A DNA stretch of 64,000 bases from Ferribacterium limneticum. Lineage in GTDB: Bacteria > Pseudomonadota > Gammaproteobacteria > Burkholderiales > Rhodocyclaceae. Made by a program: the position numbers and the translations under genes. How positions within the stretch are numbered: position 1 is the first letter of the stretch; each line of letters starts with the position of its first letter. Below, piece after piece: positions 30,886-41,200 of the stretch. The notes beneath the pieces are model-generated. The model did no database searches. It saw only the letters and a list, made by a program, of their open reading frames with translations, and was not told where the DNA came from. The stretch lies in contig NZ_CP075191.1 of assembly GCF_020510625.1 (NCBI RefSeq), positions 720,001 through 784,000 on the forward strand. The letters are read 5' to 3'.

Positions 30886-31230
30886 ATGGCTGAAATCACG
30901 ACTGCCTCCGGGCTGGTTTATGAAGATACCGTCGTCGGCGAAGGCGCCGAGGCCAAGGCGGGCAATTTTGTGACGGTCCATTACACCGGCTGGCTGACCA
31001 ATGGCAGCAAGTTCGATTCGAGCAAGGATCGCAACGATCCGTTTGAGTTCCCGCTCGGCCAGCGCCATGTGATCGCCGGTTGGGATGAGGGTGTCCAGGG
31101 CATGAAGGTCGGTGGCTCGCGCAAGCTGACTATCCCGGCTCAACTGGGTTATGGCGCACGCGGTGCTGGCGGCGTTATTCCGCCGAATGCGACATTGGTT
31201 TTCGAGGTTGAACTGCTTGGCGTGCAATGA
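30886..31230 (+). CDS. FKBP-type peptidyl-prolyl cis-trans isomerase
   Basis: Single FKBP domain of 114 residues, cytosolic (no signal peptide). Active-site pattern [46 protein letters not shown], and [24 protein letters not shown] is complete. ATG 30886 has an AAGGAG site. It overlaps the following pseudouridine-synthase gene by four bases (ATGA). Confidence 0.95.
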   Translation: MAEITTASGLVYEDTVVGEGAEAKAGNFVTVHYTGWLTNGSKFDSSKDRNDPFEFPLGQRHVIAGWDEGVQGMKVGGSRKLTIPAQLGYGARGAGGVIPPNATLVFEVELLGVQ

Positions 31231-32384
31231 GCGATAACTCCGGTCAAGACGATCCCTGGGCCAAATGGCGCAAGCCTGAGGCCCCTGCTGCGGTTGAGGC
31301 TGAAGCAAAGCCGAAAGCCAAGCCGGTTGAACCGGTAAAGCCTGCTGCGCCGGTTGATGTCGTGGCGCCGGTTGAGGCCTCAGTCAAACCAGAGGGAACC
31401 CTGGGCGTGCGGAAGTCGGCGATGCCTGCCGATCGCCCGCTCAATCGCCGGCCGATCCGCGGTGGTGCCGTGCAGAAGCGGGCGACCATGGCAGATAAGG
31501 TGGCGATCGCTGAACGGTTGTCCGACAAACCGGCACGGCCGTCGAGCGCCAAGATGCGTGGTGATGCGCCGCGTGAAAATCCGTGGAAAAAGGCCGCGCC
31601 TGTGCAGCCGTCGAGGGCGCCTGCCGTTGCTGCGAAGCCGCTCGGGCCTAGCCCGAAAGGCGTTCGGCTTTCCAAGGTGATGTCGGAGCGTGGCATGTGT
31701 TCGCGCCGCGAGGCTGATCTGTGGATCGAGCGCGGCTGGGTGTTTGTCAATGGCGAGCAGGTCAGCGAACTGGGCACCCGCATCGACCCATCGGTATCCG
31801 AAATCACCGTTTCCCAGGATGCGAAGAAGGATCAGGCCAAGGCCGTTACCATCCTGCTCCACAAACCAGTCGGCTATGTCTCCGGACAGCCCGAGCCGGG
31901 CTGTGTGCCAGCGGTGACCTTGATTACGGCGGAAACGCAGGTCGAGCAGTCGGGTGGTCCGGAATTCAAGCCGTGGATGTTGCGCGGCCTGGCGCCGGCC
32001 GGTCGTCTGGATATCGATTCGACCGGTTTGCTGGTGCTGACCAGCGATGGCCGTGTCGCCAAGCGCCTGATCGGTGAGGACAGCGAGGCGGAAAAAGAAT
32101 ATCTGGTCCGCGTTTCCGGCGAGTTGATCAAGGGTGGTCTGGACCTGCTGCGTCATGGTCTGGAGCTCGATGGCAAGCCGTTGAAGCCGGCCTGGGTCAA
32201 GCAGTTGAACGAAGACCAGTTGCACATCATTCTGAAGGAAGGCAAGAAGCGCCAGATTCGCCGCATGTGCGAACTGGTCGGTCTGCAGGTGATCGGCCTG
32301 AAGCGGGTGCGCATCGGGCGGATTCGGCTGGGCGATCTGCCGATGGGTCAATGGCGCTTTCTGCGGGCTGACGAGGCCTTCTGA
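31227..32384 (+). CDS. RsuA/RluB-F family 23S rRNA pseudouridine synthase
   Basis: 385 residues. The first 140 are Ala/Pro/Lys-rich and probably disordered. Then an S4 RNA-binding domain (about 141-190, [25 protein letters not shown]) and the synthase domain with catalytic Asp262 in [18 protein letters not shown]; the motif [11 protein letters not shown] follows. It resembles RluF/RluB, so a large-subunit uridine is the likely target; the exact site cannot be set from sequence. Confidence 0.9.
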   Translation: MSDNSGQDDPWAKWRKPEAPAAVEAEAKPKAKPVEPVKPAAPVDVVAPVEASVKPEGTLGVRKSAMPADRPLNRRPIRGGAVQKRATMADKVAIAERLSDKPARPSSAKMRGDAPRENPWKKAAPVQPSRAPAVAAKPLGPSPKGVRLSKVMSERGMCSRREADLWIERGWVFVNGEQVSELGTRIDPSVSEITVSQDAKKDQAKAVTILLHKPVGYVSGQPEPGCVPAVTLITAETQVEQSGGPEFKPWMLRGLAPAGRLDIDSTGLLVLTSDGRVAKRLIGEDSEAEKEYLVRVSGELIKGGLDLLRHGLELDGKPLKPAWVKQLNEDQLHIILKEGKKRQIRRMCELVGLQVIGLKRVRIGRIRLGDLPMGQWRFLRADEAF

Positions 32385-32417
32385 TTTCGGGTTGTTTTTA
32401 GGCATCCCGTAGAAAGC

Positions 32418-32445
32418 AAAACGCCGGCAAATTTGCCGGCGTTTT
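32418..32445. terminator. Bidirectional terminator between the pseudouridine synthase and phaJ-like genes
   Basis: A perfect 28-base palindrome (AAAACGCCGGCAAA and its complement) with T-runs on both sides, between convergent genes. Confidence 0.85.
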
Positions 32446-32464
32446 TATTTGCAGCAGCCTGAAC

Positions 32465-32902
32465 TTAGGCGGTGCCGCCCACAGCCTTGGCGCGAACCGG
32501 CGGCATCATGACGCATTCGCCTTCGATGACGGTCTTGCCGGCAACTGTACAGACAGTATCGAGCGTGACGCGGTTCTTCTCAACGTTCACTTCCTTGACG
32601 GTGACGGTAGCGCGGACGGTGTCACCCGGGCGAACCGGCGCCTTGAACTTCAGGGTCTGGGAAAGATAGATGGTGCCGGCGCCGGGCAGGTGGTTGGCCA
32701 GCACAGCCGAGATGAAACCAGCCGACAGCATGCCGTGGGCGATGCGGCCGCCGAACATGGTGGTCTTGGCGTATTCCTCGTCGAGGTGGGCCGGATTGAC
32801 GTCGGTGGAAATGCCGGCAAACAGGATGATGTCGGTTTCGGTGACGGTCTTGGCGATGCTTGCGGACATGCCGGGTTGGAGTTGGTCGATGTGATACGCC
32901 AT
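32465..32902 (-). CDS. MaoC-type (R)-specific enoyl-CoA hydratase, PhaJ-like
   Basis: 145 residues of the hot-dog MaoC fold. The hydratase dyad lies in STDVNPAHLDEEYAKTTMFGGRIAHGML. Such enzymes make (R)-3-hydroxyacyl-CoA from beta-oxidation intermediates and can feed polyhydroxyalkanoate synthesis, consistent with the phasins in this window, though a fatty-acid role is equally possible. Single gene; a CATACG-N4-CGTATG palindrome lies about 48 bases upstream of its start. Confidence 0.87.
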   Translation of the reverse strand: MAYHIDQLQPGMSASIAKTVTETDIILFAGISTDVNPAHLDEEYAKTTMFGGRIAHGMLSAGFISAVLANHLPGAGTIYLSQTLKFKAPVRPGDTVRATVTVKEVNVEKNRVTLDTVCTVAGKTVIEGECVMMPPVRAKAVGGTA

Positions 32903-32949
32903 GGCTGGGCTCCTTGCGTGGTTTGTTGAAATTTGAACACGAACTCTAG

Positions 32950-32965
32950 CATACGTTAGCGTATG
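32950..32965. promoter_or_regulatory. Palindromic operator candidate upstream of the phaJ-like gene
   Basis: CATACG-TTAG-CGTATG: 6-bp perfect arms with a 4-base spacer. On the minus strand it overlaps a possible -10 (TATGCT), so a TetR-like or similar dimeric repressor could act here. No regulator gene is adjacent. Confidence 0.4.
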
Positions 32966-33106
32966 GTTGTGACAGCTTGCCTACGCCATCTGCTGGCGAT
33001 TATGACGCCAAGACAAGCTGAAGTGCGATGGGTACGACGAGGTGTCGATGATGCGCCGAAGGATAACTGTTTGGTGAACAAGGTCGCGCTTGGCCTGTAA
33101 ATGAAA

Positions 33107-34306
33107 TTACTCGGTGCGCAGGGCTTCGACCGGATCAAGCCGAGCTGCGTTGCGGGCAGGCAGGACGCCGGCGGCGAGGCCGATCGCGATGGCGATACCT
33201 TCGGCCAGCAGGACAAAGCTGAGCGGCGTGTGGACCGGCAGAGCGGGGAGCGCCAAGTGTATTAGCTGGGCCAGGCCGATGCCGAGTACCAGTCCGAACA
33301 GGCCGCCGAGTGCCGAGAGGGCGACCGCCTCGCCGAGGAAGAGCGCCAGGATGGTGCGGCGCGGGGCGCCGAGGGCGACAAGCAGGCCGATTTCACCGGT
33401 GCGTTCGGTGACGGCGATGGTCATGATGGTGACGATGCCGACACCGCCGACCAGCAGCGAAATGCCGCCGAGCGCGCCGACGGCCATGGTCAGTACGTTG
33501 AGGATATTGGACAGCGTCTTCAGCATCTCTTCCTGCGTGACGATGGTGAAGTCCTCGCGGCTGTGACGGTCGATCAGGTGTGTCTTGACGCGGCTGGCGA
33601 CGAGGGCGGACGGAATGCCTTCTTTGGCCGCAATGTTGATTTCATCGACGCCTTCGCGGTTGAACAGTTCCTGGGCGCGGGCGGTCGGTACGAAAGCGGT
33701 GTCGTCAAGATCGATCCCGAGGAATTGGCCTTTCGGCGCCAGGACGCCGATGATCCTGAAATGCAGGCCGCCGACGCGCAGGCGCTGGCCAAGCGGATTT
33801 TCGCTGCCGAACAGCTCGGTTTTCAGCTTAGAGCCAAGTACGACGAAGGCGCGGGCGCTGCCTTCGTCGTCGGCGGGCAGGAACTGGCCGCTTTGCACGG
33901 TCGACCGGAAAATAAGCGGCAATTTGGAATTGACGCCGTAGATCAGCGTGCGGCGGGTTCGGCCATTGCCTTCGACTTCGGCATTGCCGCGGACGTTGGG
34001 CGTGACAGCGACAATGTGGGGCAAACGTTCAAGTGATTTCGCATCATCCAGCGACAGCGGGCGGGCGCTCGACGGCAGGCCGGACGGCGAGCCTCCGGTC
34101 TTGGTCTTGCCCGGGGCGACCGTGATGACATTGGTACCGAACTGGGTGAATTCGCCGAGCACGAAGCGGTGAATCCCTTCGCCGATCGAGGTGAGCAAAA
34201 TGACCGCAGCAATGCCGACGGCGATGCCGAGTAGCGTCAGGAAGCTGCGCAGGCGCTGGGCGGTGATGGCGCGGACGGCGAGTTGGAGGGCGTCGGACCA
34301 GAGCAT
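33107..34306 (-). CDS. MacB-type ABC transporter permease (second copy)
   Basis: 399 residues: N-terminal membrane helix (about 18-42), a large periplasmic MacB-PCD domain (45-265), and three C-terminal helices of the FtsX fold. No ATPase domain is fused. Signatures: LRSFLTLLGIAVGIAAVILLTSIGEG and RTGEIGLLVALGAPRRTILALFLGEA. Paralogous to the gene just upstream; with one ATPase the two probably form a heterodimeric pump. Last gene of the operon. Confidence 0.88.
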   Translation of the reverse strand: MLWSDALQLAVRAITAQRLRSFLTLLGIAVGIAAVILLTSIGEGIHRFVLGEFTQFGTNVITVAPGKTKTGGSPSGLPSSARPLSLDDAKSLERLPHIVAVTPNVRGNAEVEGNGRTRRTLIYGVNSKLPLIFRSTVQSGQFLPADDEGSARAFVVLGSKLKTELFGSENPLGQRLRVGGLHFRIIGVLAPKGQFLGIDLDDTAFVPTARAQELFNREGVDEINIAAKEGIPSALVASRVKTHLIDRHSREDFTIVTQEEMLKTLSNILNVLTMAVGALGGISLLVGGVGIVTIMTIAVTERTGEIGLLVALGAPRRTILALFLGEAVALSALGGLFGLVLGIGLAQLIHLALPALPVHTPLSFVLLAEGIAIAIGLAAGVLPARNAARLDPVEALRTE

Positions 34307-34307
34307 C

Positions 34308-35516
34308 TCAGTGCTTCATCAACGCTTGCACCGGGTCGAGTCGGGCGGCACGACGCGCCGGCATGACGCCGAAGAGAAGGCCGGTGACGAGCGCCGTGCT
34401 CAGGCCGGCGATGACGGCCCAGTTGGGCGGGTAGGCCGGGAAAACCGGGAAGAACTGGCGCAAGGCGAAGGCGCCCAATTCGCCCAGCAGGTAACCGAGC
34501 AGGGCGCCGACGGTAGACAGCATGGCGGCTTCGGCCAGGAAGGCGAGGCGGATGCTTCGGGCGGTGGCGCCCAGTGCCTTGAGCAGGCCGATTTCGCCAG
34601 TACGCTGGGTGACGGCAACGAGCATGACATTCATGACCAGAATGCCGGCGACAGCCAGACTAATGGCAGCGATGCCGGCGACGGCCAGGGTCAGGGCGCC
34701 GAGCAGCTTGTCGAAAGTGGCGAGGATGGCGTCCTGGGTGATGACCGTAATGTCCTCTTCTCCCCGGTGGCGCTGCTTGAGCGTTTCCATCGCCTGATCC
34801 TTGGCGGCGGGGATGGCATCGCGGCTGTTGGCTTCGATCAGGATGCGGAACAGGGTGTTGGAGTTGAACATGGCCTGCGCCAGTGACACCGGCACGATGA
34901 CCAGTTCGTCGGTATTCATGCCCAGACCCTGGCCAACCGGCTTGAGGACGCCAATGATGCGCAGCCTACGGTCGCCGACGCGGACCAGTTGGCCGATGGC
35001 CGGTTCGGTGCCAAACAGTTCGCTGCGGATCTTGGCGCCGATAATGGCGACCGACGAACCACGGTTCCAGTCTTCTTCCGGCAGCCCCTGCCCCTGAGCC
35101 AGTTCGAAATTGCGGATGGGAATGAACTCGGCGGTCGAGCCAGCGACCATGATTTCGCGCAGCTTGCCGCCGAAGGCGATTTCCGAGGTGCCGACGGCAA
35201 GCGGGGCGACGCGGCGCACCGTAGGCAGGCGGCGCAGGCTGCCTGCGTCGTCGATGGTCAGGTCGCGTGGCGTCGAGGTAATGGCGTTGGCCGGGTTGAA
35301 ACCGCCAGTGCCGGAACGGCCGGGCAGCACGATGACGAGGTTGGTGCCGATTGAGGAGAACTGGCCGACGACATAACGCCGAGCCCCGTCGCCAAGGGCG
35401 GTGAGGATGACGACGGCAGCAACCCCGATCGACATGGCCAGCACCGACAGCGCGGTGCGCATCGGGTAGCCGGTGGCCGCATCGCGGGCGAAGCGCAGGG
35501 TGTCAGTGAGGCGCAT
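34308..35516 (-). CDS. MacB-type ABC transporter permease (first copy)
   Basis: 402 residues, same architecture as the downstream paralog: helix at about 20-43, periplasmic domain 45-270, three C-terminal helices. Typical stretches: MRTALSVLAMSIGVAAVVILTALGDGARRYV and RTGEIGLLKALGATARSIRLAFLAEA. It starts 11 bases after the ATPase stop and ends one base before the next start. Substrate unknown; MacB relatives export peptides, macrolides or lipoprotein-type cargo. Confidence 0.88.
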   Translation of the reverse strand: MRLTDTLRFARDAATGYPMRTALSVLAMSIGVAAVVILTALGDGARRYVVGQFSSIGTNLVIVLPGRSGTGGFNPANAITSTPRDLTIDDAGSLRRLPTVRRVAPLAVGTSEIAFGGKLREIMVAGSTAEFIPIRNFELAQGQGLPEEDWNRGSSVAIIGAKIRSELFGTEPAIGQLVRVGDRRLRIIGVLKPVGQGLGMNTDELVIVPVSLAQAMFNSNTLFRILIEANSRDAIPAAKDQAMETLKQRHRGEEDITVITQDAILATFDKLLGALTLAVAGIAAISLAVAGILVMNVMLVAVTQRTGEIGLLKALGATARSIRLAFLAEAAMLSTVGALLGYLLGELGAFALRQFFPVFPAYPPNWAVIAGLSTALVTGLLFGVMPARRAARLDPVQALMKH

Positions 35517-35527
35517 GGGGGGGGCTG

Positions 35528-36301
35528 CTACTCCTCCCCCTTCAAGGGGGAGGTTGGGAGGGGGATGGGTTTGTCGGCGGGCGGAAACCCATCCCCTCCC
35601 CGGCCCTCTGGGCCATAAAGAGGAGGGTTCGAATCAAGCTTCAAGCGCCCATCCTCCATCACCAGTTGCCGCTTGGCGCGGGCGCCCATGCTTTGGTCGT
35701 GGGTGACGACGATCAGCGTCACGCCCTTGGCATTGAGCGCTTCGAGCAGATTGACCACCTCCTCGCCGGTATGGCGGTCGAGATTGCCGGTTGGCTCATC
35801 GGCCAGGATCAGCGCCGGCTGCATGATCGTGGCACGGGCAATGGCGACGCGCTGGCGCTGGCCGCCGGAAAGCTGGTCCGGCTTGTGATCGGCCCGGTTT
35901 TCCAGCCCGAAGTCCTTCAGTGCCTGGGCGACGCGCTGCTTGCGTTCGGCCGGGGCGATGCCGGCCAGGGTCATCGGCAGGGCGATATTTTCAGCAGCGC
36001 TCAGGCGAGGCACGAGGTGGAAGCTCTGGAAGACGAAGCCGATGCGGGTGCTGCGTACGGTCGCCTGTTCGTCAGGGGAGAGGGTGGTGACATCGCGGCC
36101 TTCGAGCTTGTAGGTGCCTTCGTTGGGTCGGTCGAGCAGGCCGAGCAAGTTGAGCAGCGTCGATTTGCCGGAGCCGGAAGGGCCCATCACGGCAACGTAT
36201 TCGCCGGCGGCGATCTGCAGGTTCAGTCCGGTCAGCGCATTGACCGTGGTGTCGCCGAGCAGGAAGCGACGTTCGATGCCGGAGAGCTCGATCAGTGCCA
36301 T
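35528..36301 (-). CDS. ABC transporter ATPase, MacB/LolD type
   Basis: 257 residues. Walker A GPSGSGKST, signature LSGGQRQRVA, Walker B LILADEPTGNLD, H-loop VTHD. Of the LolD/MacB class that pairs with FtsX-type permeases. The conserved domain ends at about residue 222; the last 33 residues (from NPPLYGPEGRGG on) are encoded by a palindromic repeat and look like an acquired tail. Confidence 0.9.
   Translation of the reverse strand: MALIELSGIERRFLLGDTTVNALTGLNLQIAAGEYVAVMGPSGSGKSTLLNLLGLLDRPNEGTYKLEGRDVTTLSPDEQATVRSTRIGFVFQSFHLVPRLSAAENIALPMTLAGIAPAERKQRVAQALKDFGLENRADHKPDQLSGGQRQRVAIARATIMQPALILADEPTGNLDRHTGEEVVNLLEALNAKGVTLIVVTHDQSMGARAKRQLVMEDGRLKLDSNPPLYGPEGRGGDGFPPADKPIPLPTSPLKGEE
35534..35632. 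repeat. Palindromic repeat at the 3' end of the ABC ATPase gene
   Basis: A 16-17 bp inverted repeat (GGGAGGGGGATGGGTTT against AAACCCATCCCCTCCCC) with flanking CTCCCCC/GGGGGAG copies. It forms the gene's last codons. The G/C-rich motif family resembles the repeat inside hrpA at 58544. Confidence 0.65.
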
Positions 36302-36305
36302 GCGC

Positions 36306-37454
36306 CTACTTCGCCTTGGCCTTGTCGTCTGGCGTGACCTTGGCGCCGGCCTTGACCCCCTCCTTGTCGAGGGAGGTGACGATGCGCTCGCCGGCTTTCA
36401 GCCCCTCCATTACCTCGGTGTATTCCCAGTTGGCGAGGCCGGCCTTGATCTGGCGTTCTTCCAGCTTGCCACTCTCAGGGTTGAAAAGCAGCACCTTGCC
36501 GCCTTCCTGAATGGCGGCGGTCGGGATGCGCAGGACGTTGTCGCGGCCGGAGAGGATGATTTCGACGTCGGCGCTGTAGCCAACGAGCAGCTTGCCGGCA
36601 GTTTCCGGTTGGTCGAAATCGACCTCGATGTCGACGGTCCGCGCCTGTTTTTCAACGGCCGAAACATAGGGGGCGACGCGCCTGACCTTGCCGGGCAGAA
36701 CCTTGCCGGGCAGGGCGTCGAGCGTGATGCGGACCGGTTGTCCGGTCTGGATCTTGGGGGCGTCAACCTCATCCATCGGGGCCTTGATGTAGAGGCAGGA
36801 ATCGTCGATCAGGTCGATGGCCGGTGGCGTCGGGACACCGGGGGGCGATGGGGTCGAGTATTCACCGAGTTCGCCGACGATCTTGGCGATCGTGCCGTCG
36901 AACGGGGCATACAAAGCCACACGGCCCTGATCGACACGGGTCGTCTTCAGTTTGGCTTCCGCCTGAGCAATGTCGGCCTTGGCGGTGTTGCAACTGGCAC
37001 GGCGGACTTCTGCGTCAGTGCGGGCGGCTTCTTCCCGGCTGCTCGACACGAAACCCTTGGCGCGCAGTTCGGATTGTCGGGCGGCTTCTTTTTCGGCGTT
37101 GACTGCGGCGATGCAGGCTTCCTCGCTGCGTTTGGCGCTCAGCGTGATTTGCGCCTGGGCCAGCGCACTTTGCGCCTGCTGGTCGTCGTTCCACAGCTTG
37201 AGCAGCAGCTGGCCCTTCTTGACCCGGTCGCCTTCCTTGACGCCGAGGTACTCGATGCGTCCGCCAATGATGGTCGACAGCTTGGTGCGCTGACAGGCCT
37301 CGACAGTGCCGGCGCGGGTATTGGCCAGCGTTGCTTCGACCTTGCCAGCAGCGACTTCCTTGAGCGCCACCGGGATGGGTTGCGGGCGAGTGAACCAGAA
37401 CAGGCCGAGGCCGAGAATGGCGATCAGGGCGACGATGATGGCGATGCGGCGCAT
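36306..37454 (-). CDS. MacA/HlyD-type periplasmic adaptor protein
   Basis: 382 residues. Start MRRIAIIVALIAIL (ATG 37454, AGGAA upstream), an N-terminal membrane anchor (3-22), a barrel-sandwich/lipoyl part, an alpha-hairpin with coiled coil (about 90-170, AQSALAQAQITLSAKRSEEA), and beta-barrel and membrane-proximal domains. It links the ABC pump to an outer-membrane channel; no TolC-like gene is present here. The stop lies 4 bases before the ATPase start. Confidence 0.9.
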   Translation of the reverse strand: MRRIAIIVALIAILGLGLFWFTRPQPIPVALKEVAAGKVEATLANTRAGTVEACQRTKLSTIIGGRIEYLGVKEGDRVKKGQLLLKLWNDDQQAQSALAQAQITLSAKRSEEACIAAVNAEKEAARQSELRAKGFVSSSREEAARTDAEVRRASCNTAKADIAQAEAKLKTTRVDQGRVALYAPFDGTIAKIVGELGEYSTPSPPGVPTPPAIDLIDDSCLYIKAPMDEVDAPKIQTGQPVRITLDALPGKVLPGKVRRVAPYVSAVEKQARTVDIEVDFDQPETAGKLLVGYSADVEIILSGRDNVLRIPTAAIQEGGKVLLFNPESGKLEERQIKAGLANWEYTEVMEGLKAGERIVTSLDKEGVKAGAKVTPDDKAKAK

Positions 37455-37462
37455 GCGGATTC

Positions 37463-38050
37463 CTAGCGAAAGCCGGGTAACCACCCGGATTGTTCGTGGC
37501 CCCAGACCGGTTCGAGCGCCCCCTGGTAGAGTGCTTCGATGACCGGCGGCTCCTGCCACGGTTCATTCATGAAGGTCAGGCCGATTTCCTCGACGGTGCG
37601 ACCTGACCAGTAGTGTTCGGCCACTTGGTCCAGCGCTTCGAGGGACAGGCTGTGCGGCAGGCGCAGGTAGTCCAGCCAGCTGGCGTCGTGAAAGGAGCAG
37701 AGATAGGCCCCCTTGGTCCGGGAGCAGCTCAGGTTCTTGCCAAAGACGCGCTGCGGGTGCTTGGTGCGAAAGGTCATCGCATCGGTGCGCGTGGCGAATT
37801 GCAGCAGCGCGTGCAGGCGACTGGGAAAATGGTTGTAGCGGCGTTGCCGAAAATACTCCAGATGGTATTCGGCAAAGTAATTCTGCACCGACAGCAACTG
37901 GTCGCCGGGGGTTGGCGGACCGCCCTCGGGGGCCGCCAGGGTGGCCCCGAAGGGGCTGCCTTTCAGGATGTCCCAGCCCGGCAACTCGGCCCCCGGCTCA
38001 AGCCAGCAGAAGAGCTCCAGCGTTGCGGTGTCCTTGATCAGATTGTCCAT
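37463..38050 (-). CDS. Uncharacterised protein at the head of the ABC exporter operon
   Basis: 195 residues from the ATG at 38050; longer frames exist to 38152. No signal peptide or membrane helix. Rich in aromatic residues, with stretches such as QNYFAEYHLEYFRQRRYNHFPSRLHALLQF and GLTFMNEPWQEPPVIEALY. I do not recognise the family. It ends 8 bases before the adaptor start, so it is likely part of the exporter operon and could modify or sense the transported molecule; that is a guess from position only. Confidence 0.7.
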   Translation of the reverse strand: MDNLIKDTATLELFCWLEPGAELPGWDILKGSPFGATLAAPEGGPPTPGDQLLSVQNYFAEYHLEYFRQRRYNHFPSRLHALLQFATRTDAMTFRTKHPQRVFGKNLSCSRTKGAYLCSFHDASWLDYLRLPHSLSLEALDQVAEHYWSGRTVEEIGLTFMNEPWQEPPVIEALYQGALEPVWGHEQSGWLPGFR

Positions 38051-38135
38051 GGACCTAAGGGGTGGGGAGAATGACGCTATTCTGACCGATTGGCGTGGTT
38101 TGGCCAATCCAGGCGTATGGAAGCTGAGGCTGTGT

Positions 38136-38165
38136 CTGACAGAAATATGCAAACTGACATATGAT
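38136..38165 (+). promoter_or_regulatory. Possible promoter of the hybrid kinase operon
   Basis: CTGACA (38136-38141) and TATGAT (38160-38165), spacer 18, about 105 bases ahead of the kinase start. Confidence 0.4.
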
Positions 38166-38270
38166 TGAATCTACATAAATTCCAGAACTCGGAAAGGTGC
38201 AAGGGATGGCTGCTTTGTCTGGTCCGGGGGAGCGCGACAGTGAAGAGCAAGTCCTTTGCTTGGTGGCGGA

Positions 38271-41200
38271 ATGAACCTGCGGAAGGTCTTTCTCAGCGTT
38301 TTGCTGGCTTTGGCCAGTGGGCTGATCCTGATCGGCGGTGTGACCGTGGGCGCTTTATCGGCTTACAACGAGGCCTATAGCGCGGCCAGGCATCGTCAGG
38401 AATCCCTGGTCCTGATGAACGGGGTGCGTCAGGAAGTCGACTTGTTGAGCCGGCTGGTCAGTTCCTACGTCAGTACGGCCAATTCCCGCTTCCTGATTTA
38501 CTACTATGACATCCTGGCTATCCGCGAAGGCAGCAAGGCGGCACCCGATGGCGCCTCGGCCACCTATTGGGAGCAGGTGATCGGCGGCTTGCGGACGCAC
38601 GTTCCGCCGCCGCCCGGGCCGGGGGTCGCCCTGATCGAGCGCAGCAGTCGCCTGGGATTCGATGCGGCAGAGCAGGCGCTGCTCCGCCGCGTGTTCCAAC
38701 TGACCGAGCAGATGAAGGAGGTCGAGCAGATCGCCTTCGCGGCGACGCAGGGCTTGTACGACCCGGTCAAGCGCGAGGTGGTTTCCGAAGCCGAGCCACA
38801 GCGTGAATTTGCCAATGATCTGTTGCATGAGGGGCATTACCTGAAGCTTCGGGCTGAACTGGCGATGTCGGTCGACGACCTGGCGACACAGGTCGATCAG
38901 CGGACAAGCAAGAATCTGATGGAGGCGGGAGAGATGCTGCGGCGCTGGATTATTTCGGCTCTGCTCTTGCTCCTCGGGGCAGGCATCGTCTTGCTGGTCA
39001 GCTACGACTACCTCAAGAAGCATCTGCTCACCCCGCTGACGACCTTGCACCAGGTAGCGATCGCCTTGTCCAAGAAATCATTCAGCCAGCGTGTCGGCGA
39101 CTTGAGCGGGGTTGAAGAGGTGCAGGCGCTGGCGACCACGATAGACAGCATGGCGGCGGCGATCGAGGCGGACCTGGAGCAACGCGAGCAGGTCCAGCGC
39201 GCCTTGCGGCAGGCACGGTCGAGGGCTGAGGTGGCCGCCGAGGCAAAATCCATCTTCTTGGCCAACATGAGCCACGAAATTCGCACGCCGATGAACGCCA
39301 TTCTTGGCATGGCCTATCTGGCCCTGAAATCGGGATTGCCGCCAAGGCAGCATGACTACGTTTCCAAGATTCATTCGGCCGCCCGTTCTCTGCTGGGCAT
39401 CCTCAACGATATTCTCGATTTCTCGAAAATCGAGGCCGGCAAGGTCGCGCTTGAGGCGGTTCTCTTCGATGTCGAGACGGTGCTCCAGAATGCCCTGTTC
39501 ATGGTCCAGCAGAAGGTCGAGGGGAAACCGGTCGAATTGATCCTCGATTTCAAACCGTCGCGGTCCATGCATTTTTTGCTGGGTGATCCGCTGCGTCTGG
39601 GGCAGGTCCTGATCAACCTGCTGAGCAACGCAGTCAAATTTACCGAGCGGGGGCACGTGCGACTGGTGGTCAGTGAGGCGGCCTGCGATGGCGCGACCTC
39701 GACGATCGCCTTCCGGGTCGAGGATACCGGGATTGGCATGACAGCCGAGCAGGTCGGGCGGCTCTTTCAGGAGTTTTCCCAGGCCGATGGATCGACGACG
39801 AGAAAATATGGCGGAACCGGCTTGGGCCTGGCGATCTCGAAACGCCTGGTCGCTGCAATGAGCGGGGAAATCGGGGTTGAGAGCACGCTGGGCAGCGGGA
39901 GCGTTTTTCATTTCACCATCCAGTTGCCTTTTGCCGCCGAGGATGCCGCCGAGAAAACTGCGCCGGAGATGCTGGTCTGCCAGCGGGTGCTGGTGGTCGA
40001 TGACTATCCCGCAGCGCGGGATGGCATGGTTGGCATGCTGTTGTCCATGGGGTGCAAGGATGTCGATCAGGCAGCGGATGGTGCTGGTGCCCTGGCCCGC
40101 CTGGCGATGGCTGCGGCGAAAGGTGAGCCCTATGATCTGCTGCTGCTCGATTGGCTGCTGCCGGGCATGACGGGCGGAGAGCTGATCGCAGCGCTGCAGG
40201 GCAAAGGTCTGGCCTTACCGGCGAGAACGATCGTGGTATCGGCGACCGATTCCGCCGTTCTCCGACAGGAGGCAACAGACCCGGGAATCACCGAAGTGGT
40301 TCAGAAGCCGTTGTTGCCGAATGTACTGCGCCGAATCTGCGCAACCCAGCTGGCCGAACCCATTGGCAGCGCCGGGGATAACGGGGGCGCCTCCCTGGCA
40401 AGCCTTCAGGGCATGGCGATATTGCTGGTCGAGGACAACGAACTCAACCAGCAGGTAGCTGGCGAAATCCTCAAGAGCTGGGGGGCAAGCGTTGATGTCG
40501 CGGCAAATGGTCAGATTGCCCTCGACTTGCTGTATTCGCATCCTCCCAGCTATTACGCAGCGGTACTGATGGATCTGGAAATGCCGGTGATGGATGGTCG
40601 GGAGGCGACGCGTCGTCTGCGAGATGATGCGCAGTTTCGCGATTTGCCGGTCATTGTCATGACGGCGCATGTGGCCGGGCATGGCATGCGGGATCGGCTG
40701 GTGCCCGGCGTCAGCGGCTATATTGCCAAGCCGTTCGAGCCTGAAGAGCTGCAGGCCATTCTGCAGCCTTACTGGCGTGGCCTGCAGCGGGGTGGCGTCG
40801 TCCCCGTTGCGGCGCTCGGCACCGAGGACGATGCAAGCTTTGTTGCGGCGTTGGAGTCTCTGTTCGAAGTTGATTCAGTCGTGCTGCTTCGCCGCTTTGC
40901 CGGGCGTCTGCCCTTCCTTGCCAGGGCCCTGAGTCGTTTTGTTGATGATTGCCAGAACTGGTCGGCCCGGCTGAATGAACTGTTGGCTCAGGGGGGGCTT
41001 GAGGCAGCGCAGCGTCAGGTGCATACCCTCAAGGGGCTGGCTGGCACTTTCGCAATGATCCGCTTGCATTCGGCGCTGATCGAGCTTGAGCTCGTCATGA
41101 AGGCGGGAAAGCCTGACGTGGCCAGTGAAATTGCCGAGGTTGAGGCGCAGTTGCAAGGGCTGCTGTCCGGGCTCGAACGTCTGCCACTGGGGGCGGGCGA

